Of a stretch of 64,000 nucleotides of DNA, positions 1-13,575 are shown one piece after another (within the stretch, counting starts at the first letter, position 1; every line of letters starts with the position of its first letter). The notes beneath the pieces were generated by a model that worked only from the letters and a program-made list of their open reading frames with translations, was not told where the DNA came from and did not search any database. The translations under genes were made by a program, and so were the position numbers. Where the stretch lies: contig NZ_CP033877.1 of NCBI RefSeq assembly GCF_006970445.1, positions 1,248,750 to 1,312,749 of the forward strand. The letters are read 5' to 3'. The stretch is from Stenotrophomonas maltophilia. Lineage in GTDB: Bacteria; Pseudomonadota; Gammaproteobacteria; Xanthomonadales; Xanthomonadaceae.

Positions 1-622
1 GCGGCTGCTTGAGCAGGTTCTGCAGCCAGGCCACGGCACGCGCGACCACCAGGTCACCCTCGGCCAGTTCATCGACCAGGCCGATCTGCACCGCCTGTTC
101 GGCCGGCACCAGCGAACCGGTGGTCAGCAGGACGCCGGCGCGGTGCACGCCCACCGCACGGCGCAGCAGGCGCTGGATGCCCTCCGGTGCGATCAGGCCG
201 ACCTGCACTTCGTTCAGACCGATGGCATACGGCCGCGACGGATCGGCGCTGCGCGCCATCACCCGGTAGTCGCAGCACAGGGCCAGTACGCAACCGCCGG
301 CCGGGGCGTGGCCGGTGATCGCCGCGACCACCGGGATCCGGCTCTCGGCCAGTGTGCGCACGGCGCCAAAGAAGGCGTTCCAGGTGTCCAACAGCTTGTG
401 CTTGTCATCGCCATGCGAGAGCAGGTGCGGCACGTCCATGCCACCGGTGAAGATGCGCTCGCTGCCCGACAGCACGATGCCGTGCGCGTCTTCGGCCATG
501 GCCAGCTCGATGGCATGGATCAACTGTCGGCACAGTTCGGTGTCCAGTGCGTTGACCGGCGGCCGCGCCAGGCGCAGTTCGCGGATGGGGCCATGGTTGA
601 TCACCTCGATGAGCGTCGTCAT
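1..622 (-). CDS. Enoyl-CoA hydratase/isomerase (crotonase) family protein, 3' end cut off by window edge
   Basis: The frame opens with ATG at 622 on the minus strand and stays open to the window start, giving about 207 residues. It begins MTTLIEVINHGPIRELRLARP and has the crotonase pattern: the substrate/oxyanion segment FTGGMDVPHLL, then the second oxyanion loop GHAPAGGCVLALCCDYRVMA, then GLNEVQVGL and the late LVDELAEG segment. Members hydrate or isomerise acyl-CoA esters in the cytoplasm, often in fatty-acid breakdown. The usual catalytic glutamates are not placed with confidence, so the exact reaction is open. It is divergent from the copper chaperone gene, with only about 34 bases between the two start codons. 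The family call is firm; the substrate is not known. Confidence 0.85.
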   Translation of the reverse strand, partial: MTTLIEVINHGPIRELRLARPPVNALDTELCRQLIHAIELAMAEDAHGIVLSGSERIFTGGMDVPHLLSHGDDKHKLLDTWNAFFGAVRTLAESRIPVVAAITGHAPAGGCVLALCCDYRVMARSADPSRPYAIGLNEVQVGLIAPEGIQRLLRRAVGVHRAGVLLTTGSLVPAEQAVQIGLVDELAEGDLVVARAVAWLQNLLKQP

Positions 623-656
623 GCTGCGGTCTCGTTGCGAAGAAGGAACCTGGGCG

Positions 657-1103
657 ATGATAACCAAACCATTCGTTGGCGTATTGTTGGTTCTGTGTGC
701 GGCCGCAGCATCGGCCTCGGCTGCGGAATCGGGCTGCGTCACGGTGGAGCAGGGCTGGGCGCGGTTGCCACCGAATCCGGCGATGCCGATGACCGCCGGC
801 TACGGCGTGATCCACAACGGCTGCAGCAAGGCGGTGGTGATCACCGGCGCGGCCAGCAGTGGCTTCGGGGATGTGTCGCTGCACGAGACCACGATCGTCG
901 ACGGGGTCAGCCGCATGCGGGCGATCGAGCGCATGCCACTGGCACCGGGTGCGCGCGCCGAGCTCAAGCCCGGTGGCCTGCACCTGATGCTGATGCAGGG
1001 CAAGGGCGCATTGAAGGAAGGGCAGGCGCTGCCACTGCGGCTGCAGCTGGAAGGCGGTGGCGAAGCGAGTACGACGTTGACCGTGCGCAAGGCTGCGAAA
1101 TGA
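657..1103 (+). CDS. Periplasmic copper chaperone, PCu(A)C family
   Basis: A 148-residue protein with a clear N-terminal signal peptide (hydrophobic core VGVLLVLCAAAASASA, cleavage near residue 22). The body fits the PCuAC/DUF461 family: a conserved histidine in SLHETTIVDGVSRM, methionines following it, then the family signature GGLHLMLM close to the C terminus. In this family the His and Met side chains bind Cu(I) in the periplasm and hand it to cytochrome oxidases. The ATG at 657 is chosen because it starts exactly at the signal peptide; the frame remains open farther upstream, but that part is antisense to the crotonase gene. A GTAG palindrome pair follows the stop by 8 bases. Confidence 0.85.
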   Translation: MITKPFVGVLLVLCAAAASASAAESGCVTVEQGWARLPPNPAMPMTAGYGVIHNGCSKAVVITGAASSGFGDVSLHETTIVDGVSRMRAIERMPLAPGARAELKPGGLHLMLMQGKGALKEGQALPLRLQLEGGGEASTTLTVRKAAK

Positions 1104-1110
1104 CGGTCGG

Positions 1111-1166
1111 GTAGTGCCGGCCGCTGGCCGGCAACACAGGAAATGCCGGCCAGCGGCCGGCACTAC
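1111..1166. repeat. SMAG-type GTAG palindrome pair, inverted
   Basis: Two copies of the GTAG-TGCCGGCCgctGGCCGGCA palindrome lie in head-to-tail inverted orientation (GTAG at 1111 on plus; CTAC ending at 1166), separated by a short loop. This is the arrangement of S. maltophilia SMAG/REP dimers. It sits between the convergent copper chaperone and unknown gene, where it can fold into a long hairpin and may limit read-through in both directions. Confidence 0.85.
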
Positions 1167-1175
1167 CAAAGGGGC

Positions 1176-1901
1176 TTAGGTCCAGTCGTACGAGAACAGC
1201 ACCGTGCGGCTTTCCGGCTCGTACAGCATCACGATCGCATCGGCGCCGGTGGCGCACCAGTTGTATCCGGCAACGTCGGCCACGGCGAAGAACTTGCTGC
1301 CATTGCGGGTGATGATCACCGTTTCGGCATCGTCCGCAGCGTTGGGGTCATCGGCAGCGTCGGTGAAGCCCAGCTCGAAGGCGGCGGGGATCTCCGCGGT
1401 CTCGGTCCAGTTGCCGAAACCAATCGGTCCCCCCAGCGTATCCAGGTAATCGCGCTCGCTGGCCTCACCCTTGCCATAGCGCGAGTAGCAGGCGAGGCGA
1501 CCGTGTGCGGCATGGTAATCGCGGGCCTTGGCGTAGCTCTCGCGCATCTGCGCGATGTGCTCCTGCGCGTCCTTGTCCTGCGCCGCGTCGCCGATGAAAT
1601 AGCCCTCGTTGCCGAGGAAACGCATCTCGTTGCCGGCGGTCAGTTCGAAGGCGATCCAGTTGGTGCCGGTGAAGTCGTTGTGGTGTTCTTCGGTTGTCTC
1701 GCCGATGCAGCCGTCATACGGCTCGATCGGGCACAGCATCGTCGCCACCTGGCCGGCCAGTTCCGGGCGCAGCACCCCAAGGTCGATCTTCAGCAGCGGC
1801 AGCAGGTGCTGGCCGAGCCAGGCCTGGTCTGCGGGGAAGACGTCGGTGGGGAAGGGGACCATGCCTGGCAGCAGGTCGCTCAGTTCAGTCTGGTGGATCA
1901 T
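1176..1901 (-). CDS. Uncharacterised 241-residue protein
   Basis: The protein starts MIHQTELSDLLPGMVPFPTD and ends VLFSYDWT. There is no signal peptide, no membrane segment and no catalytic motif that I recognise. It is acidic and rich in aromatic residues, with segments such as PYDGCIGETTEEHHNDFTG and EMRFLGNEGYFIGD. A purine-rich AAAGGA sequence lies about 6 bases upstream of the ATG. It is flanked on both sides by GTAG palindromes. The coding call is supported by the full-length frame, codon bias and start context; the function is unknown. Confidence 0.7.
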   Translation of the reverse strand: MIHQTELSDLLPGMVPFPTDVFPADQAWLGQHLLPLLKIDLGVLRPELAGQVATMLCPIEPYDGCIGETTEEHHNDFTGTNWIAFELTAGNEMRFLGNEGYFIGDAAQDKDAQEHIAQMRESYAKARDYHAAHGRLACYSRYGKGEASERDYLDTLGGPIGFGNWTETAEIPAAFELGFTDAADDPNAADDAETVIITRNGSKFFAVADVAGYNWCATGADAIVMLYEPESRTVLFSYDWT

Positions 1902-1923
1902 GTCAGTCCTTTGAATTGGATCG

Positions 1924-1989
1924 GTAGTGCCGGCCGCTGGCCGGCAACCTCATTGCCGCCGAAGCGTGCCGACCAAGGTCGGCACCTAC
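1924..1989. repeat. Two GTAG-type palindromes (SMAG and a diverged variant)
   Basis: At 1924-1946 there is a standard GTAG-TGCCGGCC/GGCCGGCA palindrome. At 1966-1989 there is a second, differently sequenced palindrome, GTGCCGACCAAGGTCGGCAC followed by CTAC, that is, a GTAG-headed copy on the minus strand. The second has the same length and layout but a different stem sequence, consistent with a separate SMAG subfamily. They fill the gap between the thioesterase stop and the unknown gene start. Confidence 0.7.
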
Positions 1990-1998
1990 CAGAGCGCG

Positions 1999-2405
1999 TC
2001 AGGTAGAGGCGTTGCGGATCGCGTCCGGCAGCGGTGCGCTCTTGCCGGTCTGCGTATCCATCCACACCACCACTACGTTGCCATCCGAGTACAGCTTCGA
2101 CTCGTCCTGCTGGTCGACGATGCGGTGGCCGATGGTCACGCTGCTGTTGCCCAGGCGCTCGACGAACAGCTCGACCAGGATGTCGTTGGGCCACACGATC
2201 GGCAGCCGATAGTTGACGTTGGTCGCGGCCACCACCGGGGCGATGCGGTCGGTCATCGACACGCCGTCCACGCCCAGCATCCAGCGCACGCGCGCTTCTT
2301 CCAGGTAAGAGATGTACTTGGCGTTGTTGACGTGGCCCATGCTGTCCATGTCACGCCAGCGCACGCTGATCGGGATGCGGGCCAGGATCTTGTGTTCGCT
2401 GCTCA

Positions 2406-2406
<1 letters not shown>
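1999..2406 (-). CDS. Acyl-CoA thioesterase, 4-hydroxybenzoyl-CoA thioesterase/YbgC-like hotdog fold
   Basis: A 135-residue single hotdog domain. The active-site region RWRDMDSMGHVNNAKYISYL matches the 4HBT family, whose conserved Asp and the HVNN segment start the long hotdog helix. These enzymes hydrolyse acyl-CoA thioesters in the cytoplasm. The start codon overlaps the uvrA stop in a TGATG junction, so it is probably translationally coupled to uvrA and made from the same transcript. The length is normal for the family. The preferred acyl chain cannot be told from the sequence. Confidence 0.87.
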
Positions 2407-5399
<2,993 letters not shown>

Positions 5400-5541
5400 G
5401 GGGGATCCGGTTGTGGGGGCGTTGGCTGGGTGCCGGGCCAGCAGGGAACGGCAATCGGTCAGCCTACCGAGGTGACCAGATGGGGGCAATGGGCGACAAT
5501 GCCAGCCCGGTGTCTCACCTTGTGAGACAGGCCGTCAGGCA

Positions 5542-5584
5542 GGGGTCAGATCCCTTTTCACGGGGTGGAAAGGGATCTGACCCC
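5542..5584. repeat. Perfect palindrome with 16-bp arms headed GGGGTCAGATCCC
   Basis: The left arm GGGGTCAGATCCCTTT (5542-5557) and right arm AAAGGGATCTGACCCC (5569-5584) are exact reverse complements around an 11-base loop. A related, decayed copy is at about 47367-47402. It lies in the divergent region between uvrA and rplU, upstream of the rplU promoter. It looks like a dispersed palindromic repeat distinct from the GTAG family; the family identity is inferred from the two copies here. Confidence 0.75.
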
Positions 5585-5621
5585 GTTCCGGTGCCGTCCC
5601 CCGCGGCGTTCAGGGGTTGAC

Positions 5622-5651
5622 TTGACCCGCGCCCGCTGATCTGCGTACAAT
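5622..5651 (+). promoter_or_regulatory. Candidate sigma-70 promoter of rplU-rpmA
   Basis: TTGACC at 5622-5627 and TACAAT at 5646-5651 are separated by 18 bases. The -10 lies about 65 bases upstream of the rplU start. The hexamers are close to consensus and stand out in very GC-rich sequence. Confidence 0.6.
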
Positions 5652-5716
5652 TCCGCTCCTGTCCGCCCTCGATGGCGGCAGCTCAGACCACAATAACTAC
5701 AGAGGAAGGCCTGGTC

Positions 5717-6025
5717 ATGTACGCAGTACTGGTCACCGGCGGTAAGCAATACCGCGTGGCGCAGGGCGAAAAGCTCCGCATTGAAAAGCTCGAAGTCGAA
5801 GTCGGCAGCGAGATCAAGTTTGACAACATCCTGATGCTGGGTGACAGCGACGGCGTGAAGCTGGGCGATGCGCTGAAGGGCGCTGCCGTCACCGCCAAGG
5901 TCCTGTCCCAGGGTCGTGCTGACAAGGTCCGGATCATCAAGTTCCGTCGCCGCAAGCACCACATGAAGCGTCAGGGTCACCGTCAGTACTACACCGAAAT
6001 CGAGATCACCGGCATCGCCGGCTAA
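5717..6025 (+). CDS. rplU: Large ribosomal subunit protein bL21
   Basis: A 102-residue protein starting [20 protein letters not shown], the classic bL21 N terminus, with the conserved [19 protein letters not shown]-binding segment near the C terminus. It binds 23S rRNA in the 50S subunit. It is followed after 18 bases by rpmA and then obgE, the conserved bacterial order. The start at 5717 was chosen by family alignment; an in-frame region upstream is not conserved. Confidence 0.98.
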   Translation: MYAVLVTGGKQYRVAQGEKLRIEKLEVEVGSEIKFDNILMLGDSDGVKLGDALKGAAVTAKVLSQGRADKVRIIKFRRRKHHMKRQGHRQYYTEIEITGIAG

Positions 6026-6043
6026 GCATCAGGAGAAGCAGTC

Positions 6044-6307
6044 ATGGCACATAAAAAGGGCGTAGGCTCCTCGCGCAACGGTCGCGACTCCAACCCGAAG
6101 TACCTGGGCGTCAAGATCTTCGGCGGCCAGGCCATCGAAGCCGGCAACATCATCGTGCGTCAGCGCGGCACCCAGTTCCACCCGGGTTCGGGCGTTGGCC
6201 TGGGCCGTGACCACACCCTGTTCGCCCTCGTGGACGGCAAGGTGGAGTTCTCGGTCAAGGGCGCCAAGAAGCGTCGCACCGTCAGCATCGTCTCGGCCGA
6301 CGCCTGA
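6044..6307 (+). CDS. rpmA: Large ribosomal subunit protein bL27
   Basis: An 87-residue protein that opens [20 protein letters not shown], typical of bL27, with the conserved [15 protein letters not shown] core. bL27 reaches toward the peptidyl-transferase centre with its N-terminal tail. A ribosome binding sequence (AGGAGAAG) lies just before the ATG. It is in an operon with rplU and ends at a strong intrinsic terminator. Confidence 0.98.
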   Translation: MAHKKGVGSSRNGRDSNPKYLGVKIFGGQAIEAGNIIVRQRGTQFHPGSGVGLGRDHTLFALVDGKVEFSVKGAKKRRTVSIVSADA

Positions 6308-6356
6308 TCCAGGCATCGCCGGCACCCGTGCCCCGGCATGGGAGTGCTGCATGAAG

Positions 6357-6379
6357 AGCCCCGCTTCGGCGGGGCTTTT
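6357..6379 (+). terminator. Intrinsic terminator after rpmA
   Basis: The stem AGCCCCGC/GCGGGGCT with a TTCG loop is followed by a short T tract. It separates the rplU-rpmA transcript from obgE. Confidence 0.85.
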
Positions 6380-6385
6380 CGTTAG

Positions 6386-7537
<1,152 letters not shown>

Positions 7538-7557
7538 TGCTGTTGTGGTTCCATGCG

Positions 7558-7583
7558 AAAAACCCGGCTTCGGCCGGGTTTTT
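7558..7583 (+). terminator. Intrinsic terminator after obgE
   Basis: The stem AACCCGGC/GCCGGGTT has a TTCG loop, followed by TTTTT-C on the plus strand and preceded by an A tract, so it can act in both directions. Confidence 0.85.
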
Positions 7584-7592
7584 CATTTTCCG

Positions 7593-7648
7593 GTAGTGCC
7601 GGCCGCTGGCCGGCATTCCTCGGGGTTGCCGGCCAGCGGCCGGCACTG
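7593..7648. repeat. SMAG-type GTAG palindrome pair, inverted
   Basis: A GTAG-TGCCGGCC/GGCCGGCA palindrome at 7593 faces an inverted copy ending at about 7648, where the terminal CTAC has decayed to CTGC. It lies between the obgE and rpsT terminators in a convergent gap. Confidence 0.8.
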
Positions 7649-7663
7649 CCGGATCGCAGGCAA

Positions 7664-7690
7664 CAAAAAACCCGGCCGGGGCCGGGCTTT
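7664..7690 (-). terminator. Intrinsic terminator of rpsT
   Basis: Read on the minus strand, a GC-rich stem (GCCCGGC...GCCGGG) is followed by TTTTTTG. It lies about 45 bases past the rpsT stop. Confidence 0.8.
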
Positions 7691-7732
7691 TGTCTGCAGC
7701 CCAACCCCGAAGGGCAGGGCGGCAACGCCGGA

Positions 7733-8002
7733 TCAGGCGGCCTTGAGGGCCTTGATGCGGTCGTTCAGGCGGCTCTTGTGGCGAGCAGCCTTGTTCTTGT
7801 GGATCAGGCCACGCGCGCTGAAGCGATCCAGGATCGGCTGGGCAACGGCGAAGGCGGCTTCGGCGCCGGCGGCATCGTTGGCGTCCAGCGCCTTGATCAC
7901 TTTCTTGACAGCGGTGCGCAGCATCGAGCGCTGAGCCACGTTGCGCGCGTTGCGCACGACGGTCTGCTTGGCGCGCTTCTTGGCGGACTTGATATTGGCC
8001 AC
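7733..8002 (-). CDS. rpsT: Small ribosomal subunit protein bS20
   Basis: An 89-residue very basic protein beginning [20 protein letters not shown] and ending [12 protein letters not shown], the standard bS20 sequence. It binds 16S rRNA in the 30S body. It is a single-gene unit divergent from murJ, with its own promoter and terminator; this rpsT/murJ divergence is the common proteobacterial arrangement. Confidence 0.98.
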   Translation of the reverse strand: MANIKSAKKRAKQTVVRNARNVAQRSMLRTAVKKVIKALDANDAAGAEAAFAVAQPILDRFSARGLIHKNKAARHKSRLNDRIKALKAA

Positions 8003-8051
8003 GGTGGTGGTTTCCTGAAAAAATCGGTGTTATGGGAACAGCAAGCTAGCT

Positions 8052-8080
8052 AGTATGATGGCCCGAGAAATGCACGTCAA
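8052..8080 (-). promoter_or_regulatory. Candidate sigma-70 promoter of rpsT
   Basis: On the minus strand, TTGACG (8075-8080) and CATACT (8052-8057) are separated by 17 bases. They lie 50-78 bases upstream of the rpsT start, in the divergent rpsT/murJ spacer. Confidence 0.6.
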
Positions 8081-8104
8081 GTCGATTGTCAAGAGGGACG
8101 CTGA

Positions 8105-9724
8105 GTGAGTTCACCGAAGATGTTGCGGGGCCTGCTGTCGTTCAGCAGCATGACCATGGTCTCGCGGGTGCTCGGACTTGTCCGGGATCAGGTGATCACT
8201 ACCACGTTCGGCACCAATGCGGTTACCGATGCGTTCTGGGTTGCCTTCAGGATACCCAATTTCCTGCGCCGGTTGTTCGCGGAGGGGTCCTTCTCCACCG
8301 CCTTCGTGCCGGTGTTCACCGAGGTGAAGGAGACCCGCAGCCACGCCGAACTGCGCGAACTGATGGCCCGGACCGCCGGCACCCTGGGTGGGGTGCTGAT
8401 GCTGGTCACCGCGCTGGCGCTGATCTTCGCGCCGCAGCTGGCGGTCGCATTCTCAAGTGGTGCTGATACCGACCCGGTCAAGCAGACCCTGCTGGTCGAC
8501 CTGTTCCGCCTGACCTTCCCGTTCCTGCTGTTCGTCTCGTTGACCGCACTGGCCGGCGGTGCGCTCAACAGCTTCCAGCGCTTTGCCATGCCGGCGCTGA
8601 CCCCGGTCATCCTCAACCTGTGCATGATCGCCGGTGCACTGTGGCTGGCACCGCGGCTGGGCGGCACCCCGGAAAAGCAGATCCTGGCGCTGGGCTGGGC
8701 GGTGCTGGCCGCCGGCCTCCTGCAGCTGCTGTTCCAGCTGCCCTCGTTGAAGGGCATCAACCTGCTGACCCTGCCGCGCTGGGGCTGGAGCCATCCGGGC
8801 GTGCGCAAGGTGCTGACGCTGATGGTGCCGACCCTGTTCGGTTCGTCGGTGGCGCAGATCAATCTGCTGCTGGATACCCTCATCGCCGCCAAGCTGACCG
8901 ACGGCTCGCAGTCGTGGCTGTCGCTGGCCGACCGCTTCCTGGAGCTGCCGCTGGGTGTGTTCGGCGTGGCCCTGGGCACGGTGATCCTGCCGGCGCTGGC
9001 CCGCCACCATGTCAGCACCGACCGCGAGGGCTTCTCGCGCTCGCTGGACTGGGGCCTGCGGATGACCCTGCTGATCTCGGTGCCGGCCATGCTGGGCCTG
9101 GTGCTGCTGGCCGAGCCGCTGATCGCCACTTTGTTCCAGTACCGCCAGTTCACCGCCTTCGATACCCGCATGACCGCGCTGTCGGTGTACGGCCTGAGTT
9201 TCGGCCTGCCGGCATTCGCCCTGCTGAAGGTGGTGCTGCCGGCCTTCTACGCCCGCCAGGACACCAAGACCCCGGTGCGCGCCGGTGTGGCGGCACTGGT
9301 GGCGAACATGGTGTTCAACTTCGCCCTGCTGGCCGTGCTGTACCAGGTGATGGTGCCGGACGTGCTGAAGGCACAGGGCGTGATGGCAGCCATCGGCAAG
9401 CAGCCGGGCCTGCATCTGGCGCTGGGCATCGCCAGTGCGCTGTCCAGTTACCTGAACCTGGGCCTGCTCTGGTACTGGCTGGGCAAGACCGACGTCTACC
9501 AACGCCGGCCGGGCTGGGGCGGCTATCTGGCGCGGCTGGGGGTGGCCTGCGTGGCCATGGTCGGCGTGCTGCTGGCCCTGCTGCACTGGGTTCCCGACTT
9601 CACCGACATGGACAAATGGCACCGTATCGGTGGCCTGATGCTGCTGGTCGGTGGTGGCGGTGCGACCTACGCGGTGGCCATGCTGGCGATGGGCTTCCGC
9701 CCGCGCGACCTGCGCGGGCATTGA
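8105..9724 (+). CDS. murJ: Lipid II flippase MurJ (MviN)
   Basis: A 539-residue polytopic membrane protein of the MurJ/MviN family, which flips the peptidoglycan precursor lipid II to the periplasmic face. The N terminus LRGLLSFSSMTMVSRVLGLVRDQ and the LPAFYARQDTKTPVR segment are family signatures, and about 14 hydrophobic segments can be counted. The start is GTG at 8105, preceded by AGAGGGA at good spacing; an ATG 15 bases downstream is an alternative. ribF follows after about 75 bases. Confidence 0.95.
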   Translation: MSSPKMLRGLLSFSSMTMVSRVLGLVRDQVITTTFGTNAVTDAFWVAFRIPNFLRRLFAEGSFSTAFVPVFTEVKETRSHAELRELMARTAGTLGGVLMLVTALALIFAPQLAVAFSSGADTDPVKQTLLVDLFRLTFPFLLFVSLTALAGGALNSFQRFAMPALTPVILNLCMIAGALWLAPRLGGTPEKQILALGWAVLAAGLLQLLFQLPSLKGINLLTLPRWGWSHPGVRKVLTLMVPTLFGSSVAQINLLLDTLIAAKLTDGSQSWLSLADRFLELPLGVFGVALGTVILPALARHHVSTDREGFSRSLDWGLRMTLLISVPAMLGLVLLAEPLIATLFQYRQFTAFDTRMTALSVYGLSFGLPAFALLKVVLPAFYARQDTKTPVRAGVAALVANMVFNFALLAVLYQVMVPDVLKAQGVMAAIGKQPGLHLALGIASALSSYLNLGLLWYWLGKTDVYQRRPGWGGYLARLGVACVAMVGVLLALLHWVPDFTDMDKWHRIGGLMLLVGGGGATYAVAMLAMGFRPRDLRGH

Positions 9725-9799
9725 TCGCGGCCCGTGGCGGCTATACTTCAGGGTTACACCATTGAAGCGGCGGCCCCGGTCGGGCCGGAACGAGAGTTG

Positions 9800-10747
9800 A
9801 TGAGCAGGCTGTTCAGAAGCGTCGAGGGCGGGGAGCTGTTCCCCAACGGAAGCGTGGTCTGTATCGGTGCATTCGACGGCCTCCACCTGGGCCATCGTGC
9901 GCTGGTCCGCCACGCGGTTGCCCGCGCGCGCGCCTTGGGCGTGGCCGCAGTGGCCGTGGCGTTCGAGCCGTTGCCGCGTGAATTCTTCGCCCAGGGCACG
10001 CCGCCGCCGCGGCTGACCCTGGCGCGCAGCAAGGTCGAGATCCTGCGCGAGCTGGGCGTCGATGCGATCGGCCTGCTGCGTTTCGATGCGGCGATGGCGG
10101 CGATGCCGGCCGAGACCTTCGTGCGCCAGTTGCTGGTGCACCGGCTGGGCGCCCGCGAAGTGTGGATCGGGCCGGAGTTCTGCTTCGGCAACCGCCGCCG
10201 CGGCGACCTGGCCCTGCTGCAGGAGATGGGCGCCGAGCTGGGCTTCAGCGCCGGCGAGATCGAAGCGGTCGACCTGCATGGCGAGCGCATTTCCAGCACC
10301 CGTATCCGCCAGCTGTTGCAGGACGGTGATTTCACCCGTGCCGGCGACCTGCTCGGCCGTCCCTACGCGATCAGCGGGCGGGTGGTGCGCGGGCGCCAGC
10401 TCGGCCGTACGCTGGGCTTCCCCACCGCCAACCTGCGGTTCCCGAAGACTCCGGCGCTGTCGGGCATCTATGCAACCTGGGTGCACGGCGTGTTCGACCA
10501 GCCGTGGCCTTCGGTGTCCAGTTTCGGCACCCGGCCGACCGTGGAGGGCGTGGAGCCACTGCTGGAAGCCCATCTGTTCGATTTCCAGGGCGACCTGTAC
10601 GGGCGCCACATCGAGGTGGAGTTCGTCGCCAAGCTGCGCGACGAAGAGAAATTCAATGATCTGGCGGCCCTGACCGACCAGATGCACCGCGACGCCGAAC
10701 AGGCGCGCGCCATCCTTTCCGAACATAGATTGCGAGCCACTGCGTGA
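9800..10747 (+). CDS. ribF: Bifunctional riboflavin kinase/FAD synthetase
   Basis: A 315-residue enzyme that makes FMN from riboflavin and then FAD. The N-terminal FMN adenylyltransferase half has the nucleotidyltransferase motif [14 protein letters not shown] near residues 25-40 and [10 protein letters not shown]. The C-terminal riboflavin kinase half has [19 protein letters not shown] and the EAHLFDF segment. The start [11 protein letters not shown] at 9800 was chosen over an upstream in-frame ATG by similarity and a GAGAG sequence before it. The stop overlaps the ileS GTG by four bases (GTGA). Confidence 0.96.
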   Translation: MSRLFRSVEGGELFPNGSVVCIGAFDGLHLGHRALVRHAVARARALGVAAVAVAFEPLPREFFAQGTPPPRLTLARSKVEILRELGVDAIGLLRFDAAMAAMPAETFVRQLLVHRLGAREVWIGPEFCFGNRRRGDLALLQEMGAELGFSAGEIEAVDLHGERISSTRIRQLLQDGDFTRAGDLLGRPYAISGRVVRGRQLGRTLGFPTANLRFPKTPALSGIYATWVHGVFDQPWPSVSSFGTRPTVEGVEPLLEAHLFDFQGDLYGRHIEVEFVAKLRDEEKFNDLAALTDQMHRDAEQARAILSEHRLRATA

Positions 10748-13575
10748 GCCAGGACTACAAGACCACCCTGAACCTGCCAGCCACCGAATTCCCGATGCGC
10801 GGCGATCTGCCCAAGCGCGAGCCGGGCATTCTGGCGCGGTGGGAAGAGCAGGGGCTCTACCAGCAGCTGCGCGACAACGCCGCCGGCCGCCCGCTGTTCG
10901 TGCTGCACGACGGCCCGCCGTACGCCAACGGCCGCATCCACCTGGGCCACGCGGTCAACAAGATCCTGAAGGACATCATCGTCAAGTCGCGCTACCTGGC
11001 CGGCTTCGATGCGCCCTACGTGCCGGGCTGGGATTGCCATGGCCTGCCGATCGAGATCGCAGTGGAAAAGAAGTGGGGCAAGGTGGGCGTGAAGCTCGAC
11101 GCCGTCGAGTTCCGCCAGAAGTGCCGCGAGTTCGCCGAAGAGCAGATCAACATCCAGCGCGTGGACTTCAAGCGCCTGGGCGTGACCGGCGACTGGGACA
11201 ACCCGTACAAGACCCTGAGCTTCGACTTCGAAGCCAACGAGATCCGTGCGCTGGCCAAGATCGTGGCCAACGGTCACCTGGTGCGCGGCGCCAAGCCGGT
11301 GTACTGGTGCTTCGACTGCGGATCGGCGCTGGCCGAGGCGGAGATCGAGTACCACGAAAAGGAATCGCCGGCGATCGACGTGGCCTACGCCGCGCGTGAC
11401 GCGCAGGCCATCGGCCAGGCGTTCGGCGTGAGCGTGCCGGCTGACGTCGAGGTGGCGGTGCCGATCTGGACCACCACCCCGTGGACGCTGCCGGCCTCGC
11501 TGGCGGTGTCGCTGGGTGCGGAGATCAACTACGTGCTGGCCGAAGGCCCGGCCCACAACGGCAAGCGCCGTTGGCTGGTGCTGGCCGCGGCCCTGGCCGA
11601 GCGCGCGCTGCAGCGCTATGGCGTGGACGAGGTGGTGCTGCACGGTGAAACCACCGGCGCGGCGCTGGAAAACCAGCTGCTGGCGCATCCGTTCTACCCG
11701 GAACGCGAGATCCTGGTGCTCAACGGCGACCATGTGTCCGATGAGGACGGTACCGGTGCGGTGCACACCGCCCCCGGCCACGGCCAGGAAGACTTCGTGG
11801 TCAGCCAGAAGTACGGCCTGCTGGACAAGTACAACGCCGGGCAGGTGACCCCGATCGACGGCCGCGGCGTATACCTGGAATCGACCCCGCCGGCCGGTGA
11901 CGTGGTGCTGGCCGGCCAGCACCTGTGGAAGGCGCAGGAGGCCATCGTCGGCGTACTGCGCGACAACGGTTCGCTGCTGGCATTCCACCCGATCCGCCAC
12001 AGCTACCCGCACTGCTGGCGCCACAAGACGCCAGTGGTGTTCCGCGCCACCCCGCAGTGGTTCATCTCGATGGACAAAGCCAACCTGCGCAACGATGCGC
12101 TGGCCGCCATCGACACCGTCGGCTGGTTCCCGAGCTGGGGCAAGGCGCGCATCCAGAGCATGGTCGACGGTCGCCCGGACTGGACGATCTCGCGCCAGCG
12201 CACCTGGGGCGTGCCGATCGCACTGTTCACCCATCGCCAGACCGGTGAGATCCATCCGCGCTCGGTGGAGCTGATGCAGCAGGTCGCCGACCGCGTCGAA
12301 GCCGAGGGCATCGACGTGTGGTACTCGCTGGATGCCGCCGAACTGCTGGGTGCTGAAGCGGCCGACTACGAGAAGGTCACCGACATCCTCGACGTCTGGT
12401 TCGATTCGGGCGTGACCCATGAAGGCGTGCTCGCCGCGCGTGGCTTCGGCAAGCCGGCCGACCTGTACCTGGAAGGTTCCGACCAGCACCGCGGCTGGTT
12501 CCAGTCCTCGCTGCTGACCGGCGTGGCGATCGACAAGCGCGCGCCGTACAAGCAGTGCCTGACCCACGGCTTCACTGTGGACGAGCACGGCCGCAAGATG
12601 TCCAAGTCGCTGGGCAACGGCATCGAGCCGCAGGACATCATGAACAAGCTGGGCGCGGACATCCTGCGCCTGTGGATCGCCTCGGCCGACTACAGCAACG
12701 AGATGTCGCTGTCGCAGGAGATCCTGAAGCGCAACGCCGACGCCTACCGCCGCCTGCGCAACACCGCACGCTTCCTGCTCGGCAACCTGGATGGTTTCGA
12801 TCCGGCCCAGCACCTGCAACCGCTCGACCAGATGGTCGCGCTGGACCGCTGGATCGTGCACCGTGCGTGGGAGCTGCAGGAGAAGATCAAGGCAGCCTAC
12901 GACGGCTACAACATGGCCGAGATCGTGCAGCTGCTGCTGAACTTCTGCAGCGTGGACCTGGGCTCGCTGTACCTGGACGTGACCAAGGACCGCCTGTACA
13001 CGATGCCGACCGATTCGCACGGTCGCCGTTCGGCACAGAGCGCGATGTACCACATCGCCGAAGCGTTCACCCGCTGGGTGGCGCCGATCCTGACCTTCAC
13101 CGCCGACGAGCTGTGGGGTTACCTGCCGGGCGAACGCGCCGAGCACGTGCTGTTCACCACCTGGTACGACGGCCTGGCGCCGCTGCCGGCCGATGCCCAG
13201 CTCAACGCCGCCGACTTCGACCAGCTGCTGGCCGTACGCGAGCAGGTGGCCAAGGTGCTCGAGCCGATGCGTGCCAACGGTGCGATCGGTGCCGCACTGG
13301 AAGCGGAGATCACCATTGCCGCCAACGAAGAGCAGGCGGCGCGCTGGCAGCCGCTGGCCGATGAACTGCGTTTCCTGTTCATCAGTGGCGACGTGCAGGT
13401 GCGCCCGGCGACCACCGACGAGGTGTTCGTCAGCGCCCAGCCGACCACCAAGGCGAAGTGCGTGCGCTGCTGGCACCACCGCGCCGACGTCGGCAGCAAC
13501 GCCGACCATCCGGAACTGTGTGGCCGCTGCGTGAGCAACATCACCGGTGCCGGTGAAGTGCGGAGCTGGTTCTGA
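10744..13575 (+). CDS. ileS: Isoleucyl-tRNA synthetase
   Basis: A 943-residue class I synthetase charging tRNA-Ile. The HIGH box is HLGH (about residues 65-68, in [11 protein letters not shown]), KMSKS is intact near 619 ([10 protein letters not shown]), the editing domain contains [10 protein letters not shown] and [15 protein letters not shown], and the C terminus carries the zinc-binding Cys pairs CVRCWHH...CGRCVSN. The start is GTG at 10744, overlapping ribF by GTGA. The stop overlaps the lspA start by one base (TGATG). The chain ribF-ileS-lspA-ispH is the conserved gammaproteobacterial order. Confidence 0.98.
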   Translation: MSQDYKTTLNLPATEFPMRGDLPKREPGILARWEEQGLYQQLRDNAAGRPLFVLHDGPPYANGRIHLGHAVNKILKDIIVKSRYLAGFDAPYVPGWDCHGLPIEIAVEKKWGKVGVKLDAVEFRQKCREFAEEQINIQRVDFKRLGVTGDWDNPYKTLSFDFEANEIRALAKIVANGHLVRGAKPVYWCFDCGSALAEAEIEYHEKESPAIDVAYAARDAQAIGQAFGVSVPADVEVAVPIWTTTPWTLPASLAVSLGAEINYVLAEGPAHNGKRRWLVLAAALAERALQRYGVDEVVLHGETTGAALENQLLAHPFYPEREILVLNGDHVSDEDGTGAVHTAPGHGQEDFVVSQKYGLLDKYNAGQVTPIDGRGVYLESTPPAGDVVLAGQHLWKAQEAIVGVLRDNGSLLAFHPIRHSYPHCWRHKTPVVFRATPQWFISMDKANLRNDALAAIDTVGWFPSWGKARIQSMVDGRPDWTISRQRTWGVPIALFTHRQTGEIHPRSVELMQQVADRVEAEGIDVWYSLDAAELLGAEAADYEKVTDILDVWFDSGVTHEGVLAARGFGKPADLYLEGSDQHRGWFQSSLLTGVAIDKRAPYKQCLTHGFTVDEHGRKMSKSLGNGIEPQDIMNKLGADILRLWIASADYSNEMSLSQEILKRNADAYRRLRNTARFLLGNLDGFDPAQHLQPLDQMVALDRWIVHRAWELQEKIKAAYDGYNMAEIVQLLLNFCSVDLGSLYLDVTKDRLYTMPTDSHGRRSAQSAMYHIAEAFTRWVAPILTFTADELWGYLPGERAEHVLFTTWYDGLAPLPADAQLNAADFDQLLAVREQVAKVLEPMRANGAIGAALEAEITIAANEEQAARWQPLADELRFLFISGDVQVRPATTDEVFVSAQPTTKAKCVRCWHHRADVGSNADHPELCGRCVSNITGAGEVRSWF

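Noticed and set aside
9721..9747. A promoter for ribF with TTGATC and TATACT
   Set aside because: The spacing is only 15 bases and the first hexamer overlaps the murJ stop; too weak to list.
10468..13509. A long minus-strand frame opposite ileS
   Set aside because: Antisense to an unambiguous ileS; no start context or domain.
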